Origin: Deltaproteobacteria bacterium
GTDB taxonomy: Bacteria; Desulfobacterota; Binatia; UBA9968
Assembly (NCBI GenBank): GCA_005879605.1
Contig: VBKE01000001.1
Coordinates: 56,252-120,251 of the forward strand
Length of the DNA: 64,000 bases
Direction: 5' to 3'
The notes below the pieces were generated by a model. It saw nothing but the letters and a program-made list of their open reading frames with translations. It was not told the DNA's origin and made no database searches. Shown here piece after piece: positions 19,250 through 27,942 of the stretch (its first letter is position 1; each line of letters opens with the position of its first letter). The translations under genes and the position numbers were made by a program.

Positions 19250-20966
19250 AGTCGTCGATCCAGTTACTTTAGAAGTCATCTGGAACCGGCTGCTCTCTGT
19301 CGCCAACGAGCAGCAGGACGCTCTGATTCGCACGGCCTTCAGCACCATCGTGCGCGAAAGCCAGGATCTCGCCTGCGGCATGTTCGACACGCGGGGACGA
19401 ATGATCGCGCAGTCCATCAGCGGTACGCCCGGCCATATCAACGCGATGGCCATGTCGATGAAACATTTTCTCGCCGCCTTTCCGCCGGACAGGCTGGCGC
19501 CGGGCGACGTCTTGATCACCAACGATCCCTGGCAGACCGCCGGGCAGATCAATGACATTACGATCACGACGCCGATTTTCAAAAACGGGGGGCTCGTCGC
19601 GCTCTTCGCCAATACCTGCCACAGCGCGGATATCGGCGGGCGGATTCTCTCCGCCGAGGCGCGCGAGGTCTTCGAGGAAGGGCTGCGCATTCCGATCATG
19701 AAATTGTTCGAGCGCGGCGAGCCGAATAAGGTTCTCATGCAGATCGTGCGCGCCAACGTGCGGCAGCCCGATGAAGTCATCGGCGATTTTTACGCGCAAA
19801 CGGCGTGCAACGACGCCGGCGGCCGCGCGCTGCTGGAAATGATGGAAGAATTCGGCCTGGACAGTATCGATGCCGTCGCCGAAGAAATTATCCGCCGCTC
19901 GGAGAACGCCGTGCGCGGCGAAATCAGCAAGTTGCCGGGCGGCGAGTGGGCAAGTGAAACCTGGAGCGATGGCTTTGAAGAGCCGATTCTGATCCGGTGC
20001 ACGGTGCGGATCACGGGCGACGAGATATTTATTGACTTCACCGGTTCGTCGCCGCAGAGCACGCGCGGCATCAACGTGGTGTTGAATTACACGCACGCCT
20101 ACGCCAGCTTCGCGATCAAAGCCGCTATTTGCCCGGATGTGCCGCACAACGAAGGCAGTTTCCGGCCGGTACACGTGAGCGCGCCGGCGGGGAGCATCAT
20201 GAATGCGCTCGATCCCGCACCCGTGGCGAGCCGGCAGGTGATCGGCCACTTTATTCCCAGCGCCATCTACGCCGCGCTGTCGGGCACGCTGCCCGGACGG
20301 CTGATGGCGCCGGGCGCGGATCCCATCTGGCTCAGTGTCTGGCGCGGGCAGAACCCATCGTTCACTCTGACCGTGTTTCAGGTCGGCGGTACCGGCGCCC
20401 GCCCGGCAAAAGACGGTCTCAGTGCCGTGGGATTTCCGAGCGGTGTGGCGGGGGTGCCGGCGGAAGTCATCGAAAGTCTTTCACCGGTCGTTTTGAAACA
20501 GCGGCAACTCCGTCCCGACTCAGGTGGAGCCGGCACTTGGCGCGGCGGCTTGGGCCAGCTTACCGAATTCACGCGACGAGGCGAAGGCAAATGGAGCGTA
20601 AGCTCCATCGCGGACCGGACCGCCTATCCTGCGCCGGGACTCTTGGGAGGTCAGGCCGGCGCGGCTGGCGAGTTGATTTTGAGCAATGGTGAGCGGCCTC
20701 ATCCCAAAGCATTGCTGGACTTGAACGTGGGCGATAGTGTCCACGTCAATCTGCCTGGCGGCGGAGGATACGGTGATCCCTTCGAACGCGATCCGGCGAA
20801 AGTTCTCTGGGATGTCATCGAGGGTTATGTGTCTCCCGAAGCCGCGGAAAAAAACTACGGTATCGCAGTAAGATACATGGGTAATCCTGAGGACTTAGTT
20901 AAGCTTCCGGGCCAGTGGATAATTGATCAAGCGAGGACGGCTGAGTTAAGAGGGAAAGGTCGTTAA
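19239..20966 (+). CDS. hyuB: Hydantoinase/oxoprolinase subunit B (HyuB-like)
   Basis: 575 aa, partner of the preceding gene; start and stop overlap by 11 nt, so the two are translationally coupled. VDPVTLEVIWNRLLSVANEQ is the usual start, then ESQDLACGMFDTRGRMIAQS, ITNDPWQTAGQINDITI, VALFANTCHSADIGG and the glycine-rich C-terminus NLPGGGGYGDPFERDPAKV. With HyuA it would open a hydantoin, oxoproline or carboxylate ester-like ring using ATP. The actual substrate cannot be read from sequence. Confidence 0.93.
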   Translation: MKSEVVDPVTLEVIWNRLLSVANEQQDALIRTAFSTIVRESQDLACGMFDTRGRMIAQSISGTPGHINAMAMSMKHFLAAFPPDRLAPGDVLITNDPWQTAGQINDITITTPIFKNGGLVALFANTCHSADIGGRILSAEAREVFEEGLRIPIMKLFERGEPNKVLMQIVRANVRQPDEVIGDFYAQTACNDAGGRALLEMMEEFGLDSIDAVAEEIIRRSENAVRGEISKLPGGEWASETWSDGFEEPILIRCTVRITGDEIFIDFTGSSPQSTRGINVVLNYTHAYASFAIKAAICPDVPHNEGSFRPVHVSAPAGSIMNALDPAPVASRQVIGHFIPSAIYAALSGTLPGRLMAPGADPIWLSVWRGQNPSFTLTVFQVGGTGARPAKDGLSAVGFPSGVAGVPAEVIESLSPVVLKQRQLRPDSGGAGTWRGGLGQLTEFTRRGEGKWSVSSIADRTAYPAPGLLGGQAGAAGELILSNGERPHPKALLDLNVGDSVHVNLPGGGGYGDPFERDPAKVLWDVIEGYVSPEAAEKNYGIAVRYMGNPEDLVKLPGQWIIDQARTAELRGKGR

Positions 20967-21030
20967 GCAAAATTTCAAGTTACAAATCTCAATTTGCAAT
21001 GGGATTTGAGATCGTGAGCGAAGCGAATCT

Positions 21031-21798
21031 ATGGAACTTGGTGGAAGGGTAGCACTGGTGACCGGGGGCGCCGGAGGAATCGGCGGCGCCGTGGTTTCTA
21101 ATCTAGCCCGAGCCGGAATCGGCGGCATCGCAATCAATTACCGCAAGTCCGGTAAAGCGGCCGAGGAACTCGCAGCCGACATCGAGCGCGCGGGCGTCAA
21201 AGCTGCCGCGCTCCAGGCGGACGTCCGAAGCGACAACGAGATCCGTCGGATGATGGCAAAGGTGCGAGCTCAATTCGGTCGGTTGGACATACTGGTCAAC
21301 AACGCCGGAATAACGCACTGGGTAAAGCTGTCGGATCTTGAGGGGTTGACCGACAAAATCTGGGACGAAATCCTCGATGTTAACCTTAAAGGAGCGTTCC
21401 GCTGCGCCCGCGCAGCGGCTCCGCTGTTGGCCGAGCATCACGGAATGGTTGTCAATGTAGCCTCGATCTCAGGCATATTGGCACCCACCACCATATCCTC
21501 CCTGGCCTATGGAACCGCGAAGGCGGCTTTGATCTACATGACCAAGGGACTCGCCGTTGCGTTAGCGCCGGACATCCGAATCAATTGCGTGGCGCCGGCA
21601 TTCACCGATACGCCGTGGATGAATGAACATTTTGGCGCGCAGTATCAACAGGTAATGGCAAACGCAGCCGCGGGTTACCCGCTGCAGCGCATCGCCAGTC
21701 CCGAAGACATTGCGATTGCGATCACGGGTCTTATCACCGGCGGCGATTTCGTGACGGGGCAAACCTTGATTGTCGACGGCGGGCTCAGCTTGAGTTAG
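21031..21798 (+). CDS. Short-chain dehydrogenase/reductase (FabG-like)
   Basis: Classical SDR, 255 aa: cofactor loop TGGAGGIG (residues 11-18), NNAG, catalytic Ser in NVASISG and the YGTAK pair (YxxxK), with C-terminal TGQTLIVDGG. Asn-Tyr-Arg (INYRKS) after the second strand favours NADP(H). It follows HyuB by 64 nt on the same strand and precedes RidA, so it probably acts on an intermediate of the same pathway. Weak ribosome site. Confidence 0.9.
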   Translation: MELGGRVALVTGGAGGIGGAVVSNLARAGIGGIAINYRKSGKAAEELAADIERAGVKAAALQADVRSDNEIRRMMAKVRAQFGRLDILVNNAGITHWVKLSDLEGLTDKIWDEILDVNLKGAFRCARAAAPLLAEHHGMVVNVASISGILAPTTISSLAYGTAKAALIYMTKGLAVALAPDIRINCVAPAFTDTPWMNEHFGAQYQQVMANAAAGYPLQRIASPEDIAIAITGLITGGDFVTGQTLIVDGGLSLS

Positions 21799-21846
21799 TC
21801 TTCGATGCGGTAATTGGTTGAATAAGCAGAACGGAGCGATATTTTT

Positions 21847-22191
21847 ATGAACATCGAAAGAATCAATCCCAGGGAATGGAATTGTAGCGCTGTTGTGCAC
21901 GGCAACGTGGTTTATCTCTCGGGTGTCGTGGCCGACGACAAATCGCTGTCGATGAAAGGACAAACCGAACAGGTGCTGCGCAAGATCGATGCTGTGCTTG
22001 CAAAAGTCGGCACGGATAAGTCGCGCATCGTGAGCGCGACGGTCTACATGGCCGACGCACGCCTAAAAGATGAAATGAACGAAGCCTGGATGGCCTGGGT
22101 GGATCGAGCCAATTTGCCGGCGCGCGCGGCGGTGGGCGCGGTCCTGACTCCCGGAACGTTGGTTGAGATTATGGTCTGTGCCGCGAAATAA
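21847..22191 (+). CDS. RidA family protein
   Basis: 114 aa of the YjgF/YER057c/UK114 fold: VVYLSGVVADD, GQTEQVLRKIDAVLAKVGTDKSRIVSATVYMAD and NLPARAAVGAVLTPGTLVEI. The Arg of PAR and the late Glu that hold 2-aminoacrylate or imine substrates are present. Family function is hydrolysis of reactive enamine/imine intermediates, which fits a nitrogen-heterocycle pathway. GGAG lies about 11 nt before the ATG. Last gene of the plus-strand cluster. Confidence 0.88.
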   Translation: MNIERINPREWNCSAVVHGNVVYLSGVVADDKSLSMKGQTEQVLRKIDAVLAKVGTDKSRIVSATVYMADARLKDEMNEAWMAWVDRANLPARAAVGAVLTPGTLVEIMVCAAK

Positions 22192-22361
22192 CCAGCAGGC
22201 TATTGCAAAAGTCTCATCTATTGTAGAGACGACCGGCCGACTCACAAAGACCCATTAGCCGGCGCCATGAGAGTTTGCTGGGATTCAGTCATATTCGGCA
22301 GAAAAATTACCTCACCATCGAGACCACTGTCCAAAACAGTTAAATCGAGATATCCAACAGT

Positions 22362-23204
22362 TTAAAGCACGGAAACGATCAGTCGAACGCCGACAAAGGC
22401 GAGCGCGACGGCGAGTCCGCGAATGATCATTTTTCCACCGATGCGGTTCGACATCCACGCTCCGCCCTGGGCTCCGATTAAGACACCGATGGCCAGCATG
22501 GTAGTGCGCCTAATGCCACGGACAAAAACCCCCTGTGCCACATGTACCAGAGTTCCCGTCAGAGACATGATGGCGAGAACAAAGTGGGAGGTCGCCGTCG
22601 CGATATGGACCGGGAAATCTAATAAGCGAGTCAGGATGGGTACGTGAATGAAACCGCCGCCGACACCGAGCAGGCTCGAGATGAAGCCCACCACCAGGCT
22701 CAGCAAAACACCGGTCACGGGATTGTATGCATAGTGATAGCGAACTCCCTCGGCGTCAGTGAGATCACGCAGCATCCGGCGTCGCCTTGGATCAGAATCG
22801 CTGTCGCCCTTCCGGTATGATCGCACGGCCGATTCTTCCCCGCCTGAAGTCCAAAGATAAATCGCGGCTACAATCATCAAAACGCCAAATAATAAATCAA
22901 AAACACCGCGAGGAACGTAGGCGGTGGAAAGAGCTCCCAAAATGGCGCCGGGAATCGTCGCGATGGAAAAAAGAATGCCCGACTTGTAGTCGACTCGCTT
23001 CATGCGGGCGTAGGCTAGCGAGCCGGACAAGGCGTTGAAGAAGACGACGGCCAGGGAAATGCCGGTGATCAGTTGCGTTTTTTCATTCGGGTAGACCAGC
23101 AGGAGTATCGGCACGAGAACAAATCCGCCGCCCGCGCCGATGAGCGTTCCAAAAGCACCGATGAGTAAACCCAGGGGCAGTAACCACAAATATTCGGCAG
23201 GCAT
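22362..23204 (-). CDS. TauE/SafE family membrane protein
   Basis: 280 aa, about eight membrane segments in two repeats: LLIGAFGTLIGAGGGFVLVP and later VGFISSLLGVGGGFIHVP, the two signature GAGGGF/GVGGGF turns of sulfite/sulfoacetate exporter-like proteins. The ATG at 23204 starts MPAEYLWLLPLG; the 32 extra codons upstream are only the translation of the 7-nt repeat array and are rejected. Likely transports an organic anion or sulfur compound. Confidence 0.88.
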   Translation of the reverse strand: MPAEYLWLLPLGLLIGAFGTLIGAGGGFVLVPILLLVYPNEKTQLITGISLAVVFFNALSGSLAYARMKRVDYKSGILFSIATIPGAILGALSTAYVPRGVFDLLFGVLMIVAAIYLWTSGGEESAVRSYRKGDSDSDPRRRRMLRDLTDAEGVRYHYAYNPVTGVLLSLVVGFISSLLGVGGGFIHVPILTRLLDFPVHIATATSHFVLAIMSLTGTLVHVAQGVFVRGIRRTTMLAIGVLIGAQGGAWMSNRIGGKMIIRGLAVALAFVGVRLIVSVL

Positions 23205-23260
23205 GACTAGGATGCGTTGATTTCTAATTTGAACAGGCTGTTGAAAAAACCCATCTACGC

Positions 23261-23332
23261 GTTTGCAGTTTCGAGTTCTGAGTTTTGCGTTTCGAGTCAA
23301 ACCCGAGACGCGAGACCCGAAACCCGAGACTC
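23261..23332. repeat. 7-nt tandem repeat with opposed arms (site 3 of 5)
   Basis: Left arm: heptamers gtttgca, gtttcga, gttctga, gttttgc, gtttcga. Right arm: ccgagac, gcgagac, ccgaaac, ccgagac. The right units are roughly the reverse complement of the left ones, so the whole can fold into one long imperfect hairpin. It lies between TauE/SafE and the amidohydrolases. Confidence 0.65.
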
Positions 23333-23403
23333 TTCTTGGAGAGAACGCGCCGGATGTTCACGATCGAAGAGGAAAAATCCGGCCGCCGCGTAAGGATGGC
23401 GCG

Positions 23404-24495
23404 TTAAACCGTCGGTAAGCCGTAAAAGCGCTCCGCGTTCCGATACCGTACGGCGTCCTTGTCTGCTTTAGTGAGCCGGGTATTTTCCTCGAGCTCTTCG
23501 AGCTCCCCCTTGCAGGTATCGTTGTTGACCTCGTGGGGGAAGTCCGAGGAGAAGATGAAAGGCTTGTTGCCGACGACGCTCACGGCGAAAGGAAGGGTCA
23601 ATTCGTCGCCTTCGACGCCGACAAAGATTCGCCCTTCGTCCACGTGGCGTTTGATATAGGCCGTGATCGATTCCTTTTCGCGCAGTTTCAGGAAACGGCC
23701 GCGCGGATCGTGCTGCACGTGGCTGTTCCACGAGCGTTCGAAGCGCTCGATGCAGTTTACGAACCAGCCGGATCCGGCTTCCATGAAACCAAAGCGCACG
23801 TTGGAATATTTGTCGAAGACGCCGTTAAAGAGAATGCCCGCAAAGTTCACCATCTGGCCAAACGGATGACCGAGGGCGTTCACCGGCGCGTACGGACTCA
23901 TGTCGTCCAGTCCCATATGGTCATGAACGCCGCCGTGAATGCCGATGGCGCATCCCAGACGATTCGCTTGGTCGTAGATCGGCCAGTAACGCTCATCTCC
24001 CAGTTGATTCTGCTGTTGCATCGCTCCCGTACTCGGCAGCATCGCGCCGCAAAAGCCAAGATCTTTGACGATACGGCGCAGCTCCTTCACCGCTTCCGCG
24101 GGCTCTTGCAAGGGAATCAAACCCAGCGCCTGAAAGCGAGCACTCTTGCTGATGTACTCGTCGTACATCCAATCATTATACGCGCGCGCCAACTCGATGG
24201 CCCAGTCGCGGCTGACGATACGGCCAAACGACAAACCAGTCGTCGGGTAGAGAACCGCGCTGGCAAGGCCGACATCTTCCATAAAGTTCAGCCAGCCTTC
24301 ACGGCCAACTTTGGCAAAGGCGCCGGGCGGGAGAAAGTGAGCATTGGCGGCGTGAAGATGGTCATTGGATGGATAAGGGCCTCGGGCCGCTCCGAAGCGG
24401 CCGCGGTATTCTTCGGGCATTCGGGCCGCGATCGCCGCGTGATCTTCTACAACATGTCCGTCGCCGTCGATGATCTTAGGCTTTTGCGTGATCAC
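23404..24495 (-). CDS. Amidohydrolase (amidohydrolase_2), second of a tandem pair
   Basis: 363-aa metal-dependent TIM-barrel hydrolase/decarboxylase of the ACMSD-like group. The metal motif DGDGHV (DxH type) is at the N-terminus, IGIHGGVHDH in the middle and FSSDFPHEVN near the end supplies the last Asp. GTG start overlaps the upstream stop (GTGA). About two thirds identical by eye to the 24492 gene, so a local duplication. Family members hydrolyse or decarboxylate aromatic or cyclic acids. Confidence 0.9.
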   Translation of the reverse strand: MITQKPKIIDGDGHVVEDHAAIAARMPEEYRGRFGAARGPYPSNDHLHAANAHFLPPGAFAKVGREGWLNFMEDVGLASAVLYPTTGLSFGRIVSRDWAIELARAYNDWMYDEYISKSARFQALGLIPLQEPAEAVKELRRIVKDLGFCGAMLPSTGAMQQQNQLGDERYWPIYDQANRLGCAIGIHGGVHDHMGLDDMSPYAPVNALGHPFGQMVNFAGILFNGVFDKYSNVRFGFMEAGSGWFVNCIERFERSWNSHVQHDPRGRFLKLREKESITAYIKRHVDEGRIFVGVEGDELTLPFAVSVVGNKPFIFSSDFPHEVNNDTCKGELEELEENTRLTKADKDAVRYRNAERFYGLPTV

Positions 24496-25619
24496 GTATC
24501 ATCCCCTTTTTCTTCGAAGTGACCCCAGAGGGTCAGTTGATAAAAACGTTGCGAGTTGCGGAACAGGATCGCTTCTTTGTCGTCAGTGCTCAGCTCGCTG
24601 TTTTCGCGCAGCTCTTCCAACTCGTGTTTGCAGGTTTCCGCGTCGACTTCGTGCGGATAGTCGGTGGAAAAGACAAAAGGCTTGTTGCCGGCGATCCGCA
24701 CCGCCTCGGAAATAGTTAACTCCTCCCCTTCGCAGCCGACGAAAATGCGACCTTCGTCGATATGGCGGAGAATGTAATCGATGATCTTTTCGCCCTTGCG
24801 CAGTTGCAGGAATCGGCCGCGCGGATCGTATTGGACGTGGCTTTCCCACGACCCCGTGAAGCGCTCCATGCAGGTGAGGAGCCACGCCGAGCCGGCTTCC
24901 ATGAAGCCGAGGCGCAGACCGGGGAACTTGTCGAAGATCCCGTTGAATACAATGCCGGCGAAGCAAATCATCTGACCCATCGGATGGCCGAGTGCGTTGA
25001 CCGGCGCGTAGGGAGTCAGGTCATCCATCAACAAGTTCTCATGGGCGCCGCCGTGAATCGCGATAGCGCAACCTAACCGTTCGGCTTCGCCGTAAATGGG
25101 CCAATACTTCTCGGACCCGAGATGTGGCATGTTCGCGCCCATGGAAGGTAGCATCGCGCCACAGAAGCCGAGATCGCGGACAATGCGCCTAAGCTCGATC
25201 ACGGCTTCCGCGGGTTCCTGCAGCGGGATCAAGCCCATCGCTTTGAACCGGCTGCTCTTCGATAAATAGGTGTCGTATATCCAATTGTTGTAAGCGCGCG
25301 CCAGCTCGATGGCCCAGTCGCGGCTGACGATCTTGCCGAAGGCCAGACCGGCGCTCGTGTAAAGCACCGTGGTGCCGATGCCGACTTCTTCGAGAAACAC
25401 TTCCCAGCCTTCGCGGCCGACGTTGGCGAACGCGCCCTTCGGGGTGAAGTGGCGATTGGCCGTGTGGAGATGGTCGATGGGAGGAAACGGGCTCCTTCCC
25501 CGCGCGTCGGAAAAGCTTTTACCGACGTACTCCTCCGGCATGTACTTCCAGATCGTCGCTATGTCTTCCATCACATGACCGTCGCCGTCGATGATCTTGT
25601 GCTGCGTCGCTGTGCTCAT
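24492..25619 (-). CDS. Amidohydrolase (amidohydrolase_2), first of a tandem pair
   Basis: 375 aa, paralogue of the next gene. Conserved metal residues: DGDGHVMEDIATIW, AIAIHGGAHEN and FSTDYPHEVDAETCKHELEE. SRDWAIELARAYNNWIYD and LGFCGAMLPS are shared with its neighbour. Probably the first gene of a two-gene operon; a 358-nt gap with repeats and a terminator separates it from the aldolase gene upstream. The two copies may form a heteromer or act on different substrates. Confidence 0.9.
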   Translation of the reverse strand: MSTATQHKIIDGDGHVMEDIATIWKYMPEEYVGKSFSDARGRSPFPPIDHLHTANRHFTPKGAFANVGREGWEVFLEEVGIGTTVLYTSAGLAFGKIVSRDWAIELARAYNNWIYDTYLSKSSRFKAMGLIPLQEPAEAVIELRRIVRDLGFCGAMLPSMGANMPHLGSEKYWPIYGEAERLGCAIAIHGGAHENLLMDDLTPYAPVNALGHPMGQMICFAGIVFNGIFDKFPGLRLGFMEAGSAWLLTCMERFTGSWESHVQYDPRGRFLQLRKGEKIIDYILRHIDEGRIFVGCEGEELTISEAVRIAGNKPFVFSTDYPHEVDAETCKHELEELRENSELSTDDKEAILFRNSQRFYQLTLWGHFEEKGDDT

Positions 25620-25731
25620 GGTTTCTCCCTAGAAATTGGGCTCGGGATTACGTTTCGCTTTAATGGTTTCTTTATACTGAAATTGCCGAAACGTCCAGAA
25701 GGCCGGATATTGATAGCGGGTAGGTTTGCTC

Positions 25732-25798
25732 AAGATCCCTCTCTTCATTCGAGATGACAGACGGACTATTTGTCATTCCGAGCGCAGCGAGGAATCTT
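25732..25798. repeat. Dispersed hairpin repeat (copy 1)
   Basis: Arm 25732-25759 (AAGATCCCTC ... GAGATGACA) is the imperfect reverse complement of 25771-25798 (TGTCATTCCGAGCG ... GGAATCTT), 11-nt spacer. The same element is at 62185-62254. Elements with the tail GTCATTCCGAGCGCAGCGAG are frequent in metagenome-assembled genomes of many phyla; origin unknown. Confidence 0.75.
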
Positions 25799-25871
25799 TC
25801 CCCCGTGCTGACTTCCTTTTGCATTCAAACCGATTTACTACCGGGGATCGCTTATCCATGCCGCTAGATCA

Positions 25872-25913
25872 AAAACGTCGAAACCTCTCGGCGCGATACT
25901 GAGAGGTTTCGAC
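25872..25913 (-). terminator. Intrinsic terminator of the aldolase gene
   Basis: 13-bp perfect stem (GTCGAAACCTCTC at 25877-25889, GAGAGGTTTCGAC at 25901-25913) with an 11-nt loop; on the minus strand it runs into GTTTTTG. 64 nt after the stop of the DapA-family gene. Confidence 0.85.
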
Positions 25914-25932
25914 TAACCTTGAACTTTTGAAC

Positions 25933-25956
25933 CCTTCGAAATGCTCAGGGCAGGCT
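25933..25956. repeat. Short dispersed repeat (CTCAGGGCAGGC type)
   Basis: CCTTCGAAATGCTCAGGGCA followed by GGCT resembles 29230-29253 (CTTCGACCCGGCTCAGGGCA then GGCC). A short intergenic element also frequent in other metagenome-derived genomes. Confidence 0.45.
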
Positions 25957-25977
25957 CTGGAACCTTGACCGAGTACC

Positions 25978-26952
25978 CTACGCCGTCTTCCGTGCTGCTT
26001 CCTTCACCAGCGGGTACTTCTCGCACAGCGATTTCCAATACGCGGCAATCTTCTTGCTATTGTCGATAACCTCCTGCGGAACGATCCGGAAGGGTGGTCG
26101 CAGCGGACCGGCATAGCAATAACCCGCCTCATTGGTTGAGAGCTTATAGACGTTCTCGCGCCAGGAAAGGTTATTGATGTTCGGGCCGACCTTACCCACG
26201 CCGTCCAAGTCGAGACATATTTGTTTTGCCGTTTCCCAGTCCTGCGCTTGACATGCATTGCGAAGGCGAACGACCGGCGACGGTCCCATCCAGACGTTGA
26301 ACGACCAGCAGCCCACGGCGCCGAGCATGAAGTAGGGAAAGGCTTGGGTCTGATTGACAAAAACGCTCATTTTGCCCTTGGTGATATTCGACAGTTCAAC
26401 GAATTGAAGGGGAGTGCGGTGACTGTCCTTCATGCCAACGATGTTGGGTTTCTGGGTTATCTTCTTGAATGCGCCGACTGGAATTGTGACGCGGTGGTGC
26501 GTGGGATTGTGGTAGATCATGATGCCCAGCTTCGGAAAAGCGTCCGCAACGTCGTGATAGAACTGAACAGCGTTATCGACTGTCGCTTGGTAGTAGAAGG
26601 GGACACCGAGCAATAGACCTTCGGCGCCGGCCTGTTGAGCGAATCGCGCCTGCAGCATCGCTTCGCGTGGGTTCAAATTCGTGCAGCCGATAAATAGCGG
26701 CACGCGCTTTTTAACGGCGGCGACCGTCGCTTCGATCAGCTTTTTATGCTCTTCCCAGAGCAGAGTATGAAATTCGCCGAAGCTTCCGGTGGTCGTGATT
26801 ACGTCAGCGCCGCCGTCGCGGATGATTTGATCCACGGCGCGTGTCAGCTCGGCGGTATCCACCGTGTCCTCCGCGTCCGGCCGGTCGCCGTCCTTCGTGG
26901 TAAACGCCGGCATCATCGCCATAACGCCTTTGAGGTCGTTGGCTGTGATCAT
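25978..26952 (-). CDS. DapA-superfamily aldolase, NahE/HBPHA-like
   Basis: 324-aa class I aldolase of the dihydrodipicolinate synthase family. Schiff-base Lys lies in NIVGMKDSHRT; the catalytic Tyr in IMIYHNPTHHRV. TTTGSFGEFHTLLWEEHKKL and AVQFYHDVADAFPKLGIMIY resemble trans-o-hydroxybenzylidenepyruvate hydratase-aldolase and carboxybenzalpyruvate aldolase more than DapA, which would suit aromatic side-chain cleavage. That subgroup assignment rests on recalled motifs and is moderate. Own terminator downstream; 159 nt upstream is the racemase-like gene. Confidence 0.88.
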   Translation of the reverse strand: MITANDLKGVMAMMPAFTTKDGDRPDAEDTVDTAELTRAVDQIIRDGGADVITTTGSFGEFHTLLWEEHKKLIEATVAAVKKRVPLFIGCTNLNPREAMLQARFAQQAGAEGLLLGVPFYYQATVDNAVQFYHDVADAFPKLGIMIYHNPTHHRVTIPVGAFKKITQKPNIVGMKDSHRTPLQFVELSNITKGKMSVFVNQTQAFPYFMLGAVGCWSFNVWMGPSPVVRLRNACQAQDWETAKQICLDLDGVGKVGPNINNLSWRENVYKLSTNEAGYCYAGPLRPPFRIVPQEVIDNSKKIAAYWKSLCEKYPLVKEAARKTA

Positions 26953-27111
26953 GTTGAACTCCGTGGAAATTTTTCCGATCGCATGTACTTGACCTTGTCC
27001 GGATTCTCCTTCAGGCGGGGCCAGGAGTCAAGCCAATTAGGATTGAAGCTCGGAGAGTCGCGGTCTAGTCGACGACCTGGAACGATTGGGAGATTGCGAA
27101 AGAATTCATTC

Positions 27112-27891
27112 CTACTCAACTGCGCGCCGGGAAATATTCTCCGGCGCCAGACCTTCGGACCACGGGTAACTCTTGATGCTGTGGCTGGTTTTGCCATTCA
27201 CCAAAGTCTCTGCATGACGAATGCCGACCAGCTTGGTATTGATGACCGGCACCTTGAGTTCCGCCTCCAATTCTAGCGGCGAAACTACATAGGGGACGAG
27301 ACGCCCGCCCAAAGGAATCAGCGCGTGAGCGCCTTCCGCAATCAACTCCTTTCCCACCGCGAGCATGCGCTCGACGAGCAGGTCGTGGTAGGCAGACAGA
27401 TCGCCTGTCTCGTAGGTATTGATGGCTTTAATCCCCGAGATGAATCGGCCCATACGATAGTTCTCGATAATGCGCCGTGCATAGACTGCATGACTATCCA
27501 AAGGGGCGATGAGGCCGAAACGATCACAGAGCGTTGCGGCAAAGTGGCAAGAGGCGCGCAGGACTCCGACGACCGGAATGCGCACGGCGCAGCGCGCAAC
27601 CTCCACGCCCGGATCGAACGTATTGCTCTGCACGACGGCATCGAAGCCCAACCGCTCCGCTTCGATAATCTTCTTGACCAAAGCGGGAGTTTCCAAGGCA
27701 TGGTGAAGACCCGCCAGCGCCTGGCTCTTGCGCAGGTGGCTCGTCACCTCACTGCCGCCTAGATCTTCAGGATAGTGAACCTCTATGGTCGTGCCTGGCG
27801 AAGCATAACTCTGGAGCAGTGCTGCCACGCGCGCCTCGTACTCCGCGCTTCCTTCACGTTTAGACTGGTGATTCAAGATCATGATGCGCAT
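27112..27891 (-). CDS. Asp/Glu/hydantoin racemase-fold protein lacking both usual cysteines
   Basis: 259 aa: RIMILNHQSKREGSAEYEARV at the N-terminus and VVQSNTFDPGVEVARCAVRIPVVGVLRAS in the middle match the hydantoin/Asp-Glu racemase fold. In that family Cys 1 lies in a CFGDP-like motif and Cys 2 in GCAGM; here the positions read SNTFDPG and PLGGRLVP, so neither is Cys. A two-base racemase mechanism therefore looks unlikely; another reaction such as decarboxylation or isomerisation, or loss of activity, is possible. GGAGG lies 7 nt before the ATG. Likely co-transcribed with the binding protein upstream. Confidence 0.82.
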   Translation of the reverse strand: MRIMILNHQSKREGSAEYEARVAALLQSYASPGTTIEVHYPEDLGGSEVTSHLRKSQALAGLHHALETPALVKKIIEAERLGFDAVVQSNTFDPGVEVARCAVRIPVVGVLRASCHFAATLCDRFGLIAPLDSHAVYARRIIENYRMGRFISGIKAINTYETGDLSAYHDLLVERMLAVGKELIAEGAHALIPLGGRLVPYVVSPLELEAELKVPVINTKLVGIRHAETLVNGKTSHSIKSYPWSEGLAPENISRRAVE

Positions 27892-27911
27892 GCTTGTTCC
27901 TCCGTTATCGG

Positions 27912-27942
27912 CAGTAGGGAACGGTCGCGCCGTTCCCTACTG
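27912..27942 (-). promoter_or_regulatory. Intercistronic hairpin
   Basis: 13-bp perfect stem (CAGTAGGGAACGG / CCGTTCCCTACTG) with loop TCGCG, overlapping the stop codon of the binding-protein gene and ending 20 nt before the racemase-like ATG. No T-tract, so more likely mRNA processing or 3' stabilisation that keeps binding-protein mRNA in excess than a full terminator. Confidence 0.6.

Noticed and set aside
23205..23300. Extended start of the TauE/SafE protein
   Set aside because: The added residues translate the 7-nt repeat array and lack family sequence.
23261..23332. CRISPR array
   Set aside because: Units of 7 nt without spacers and no cas genes; it is a simple tandem repeat.
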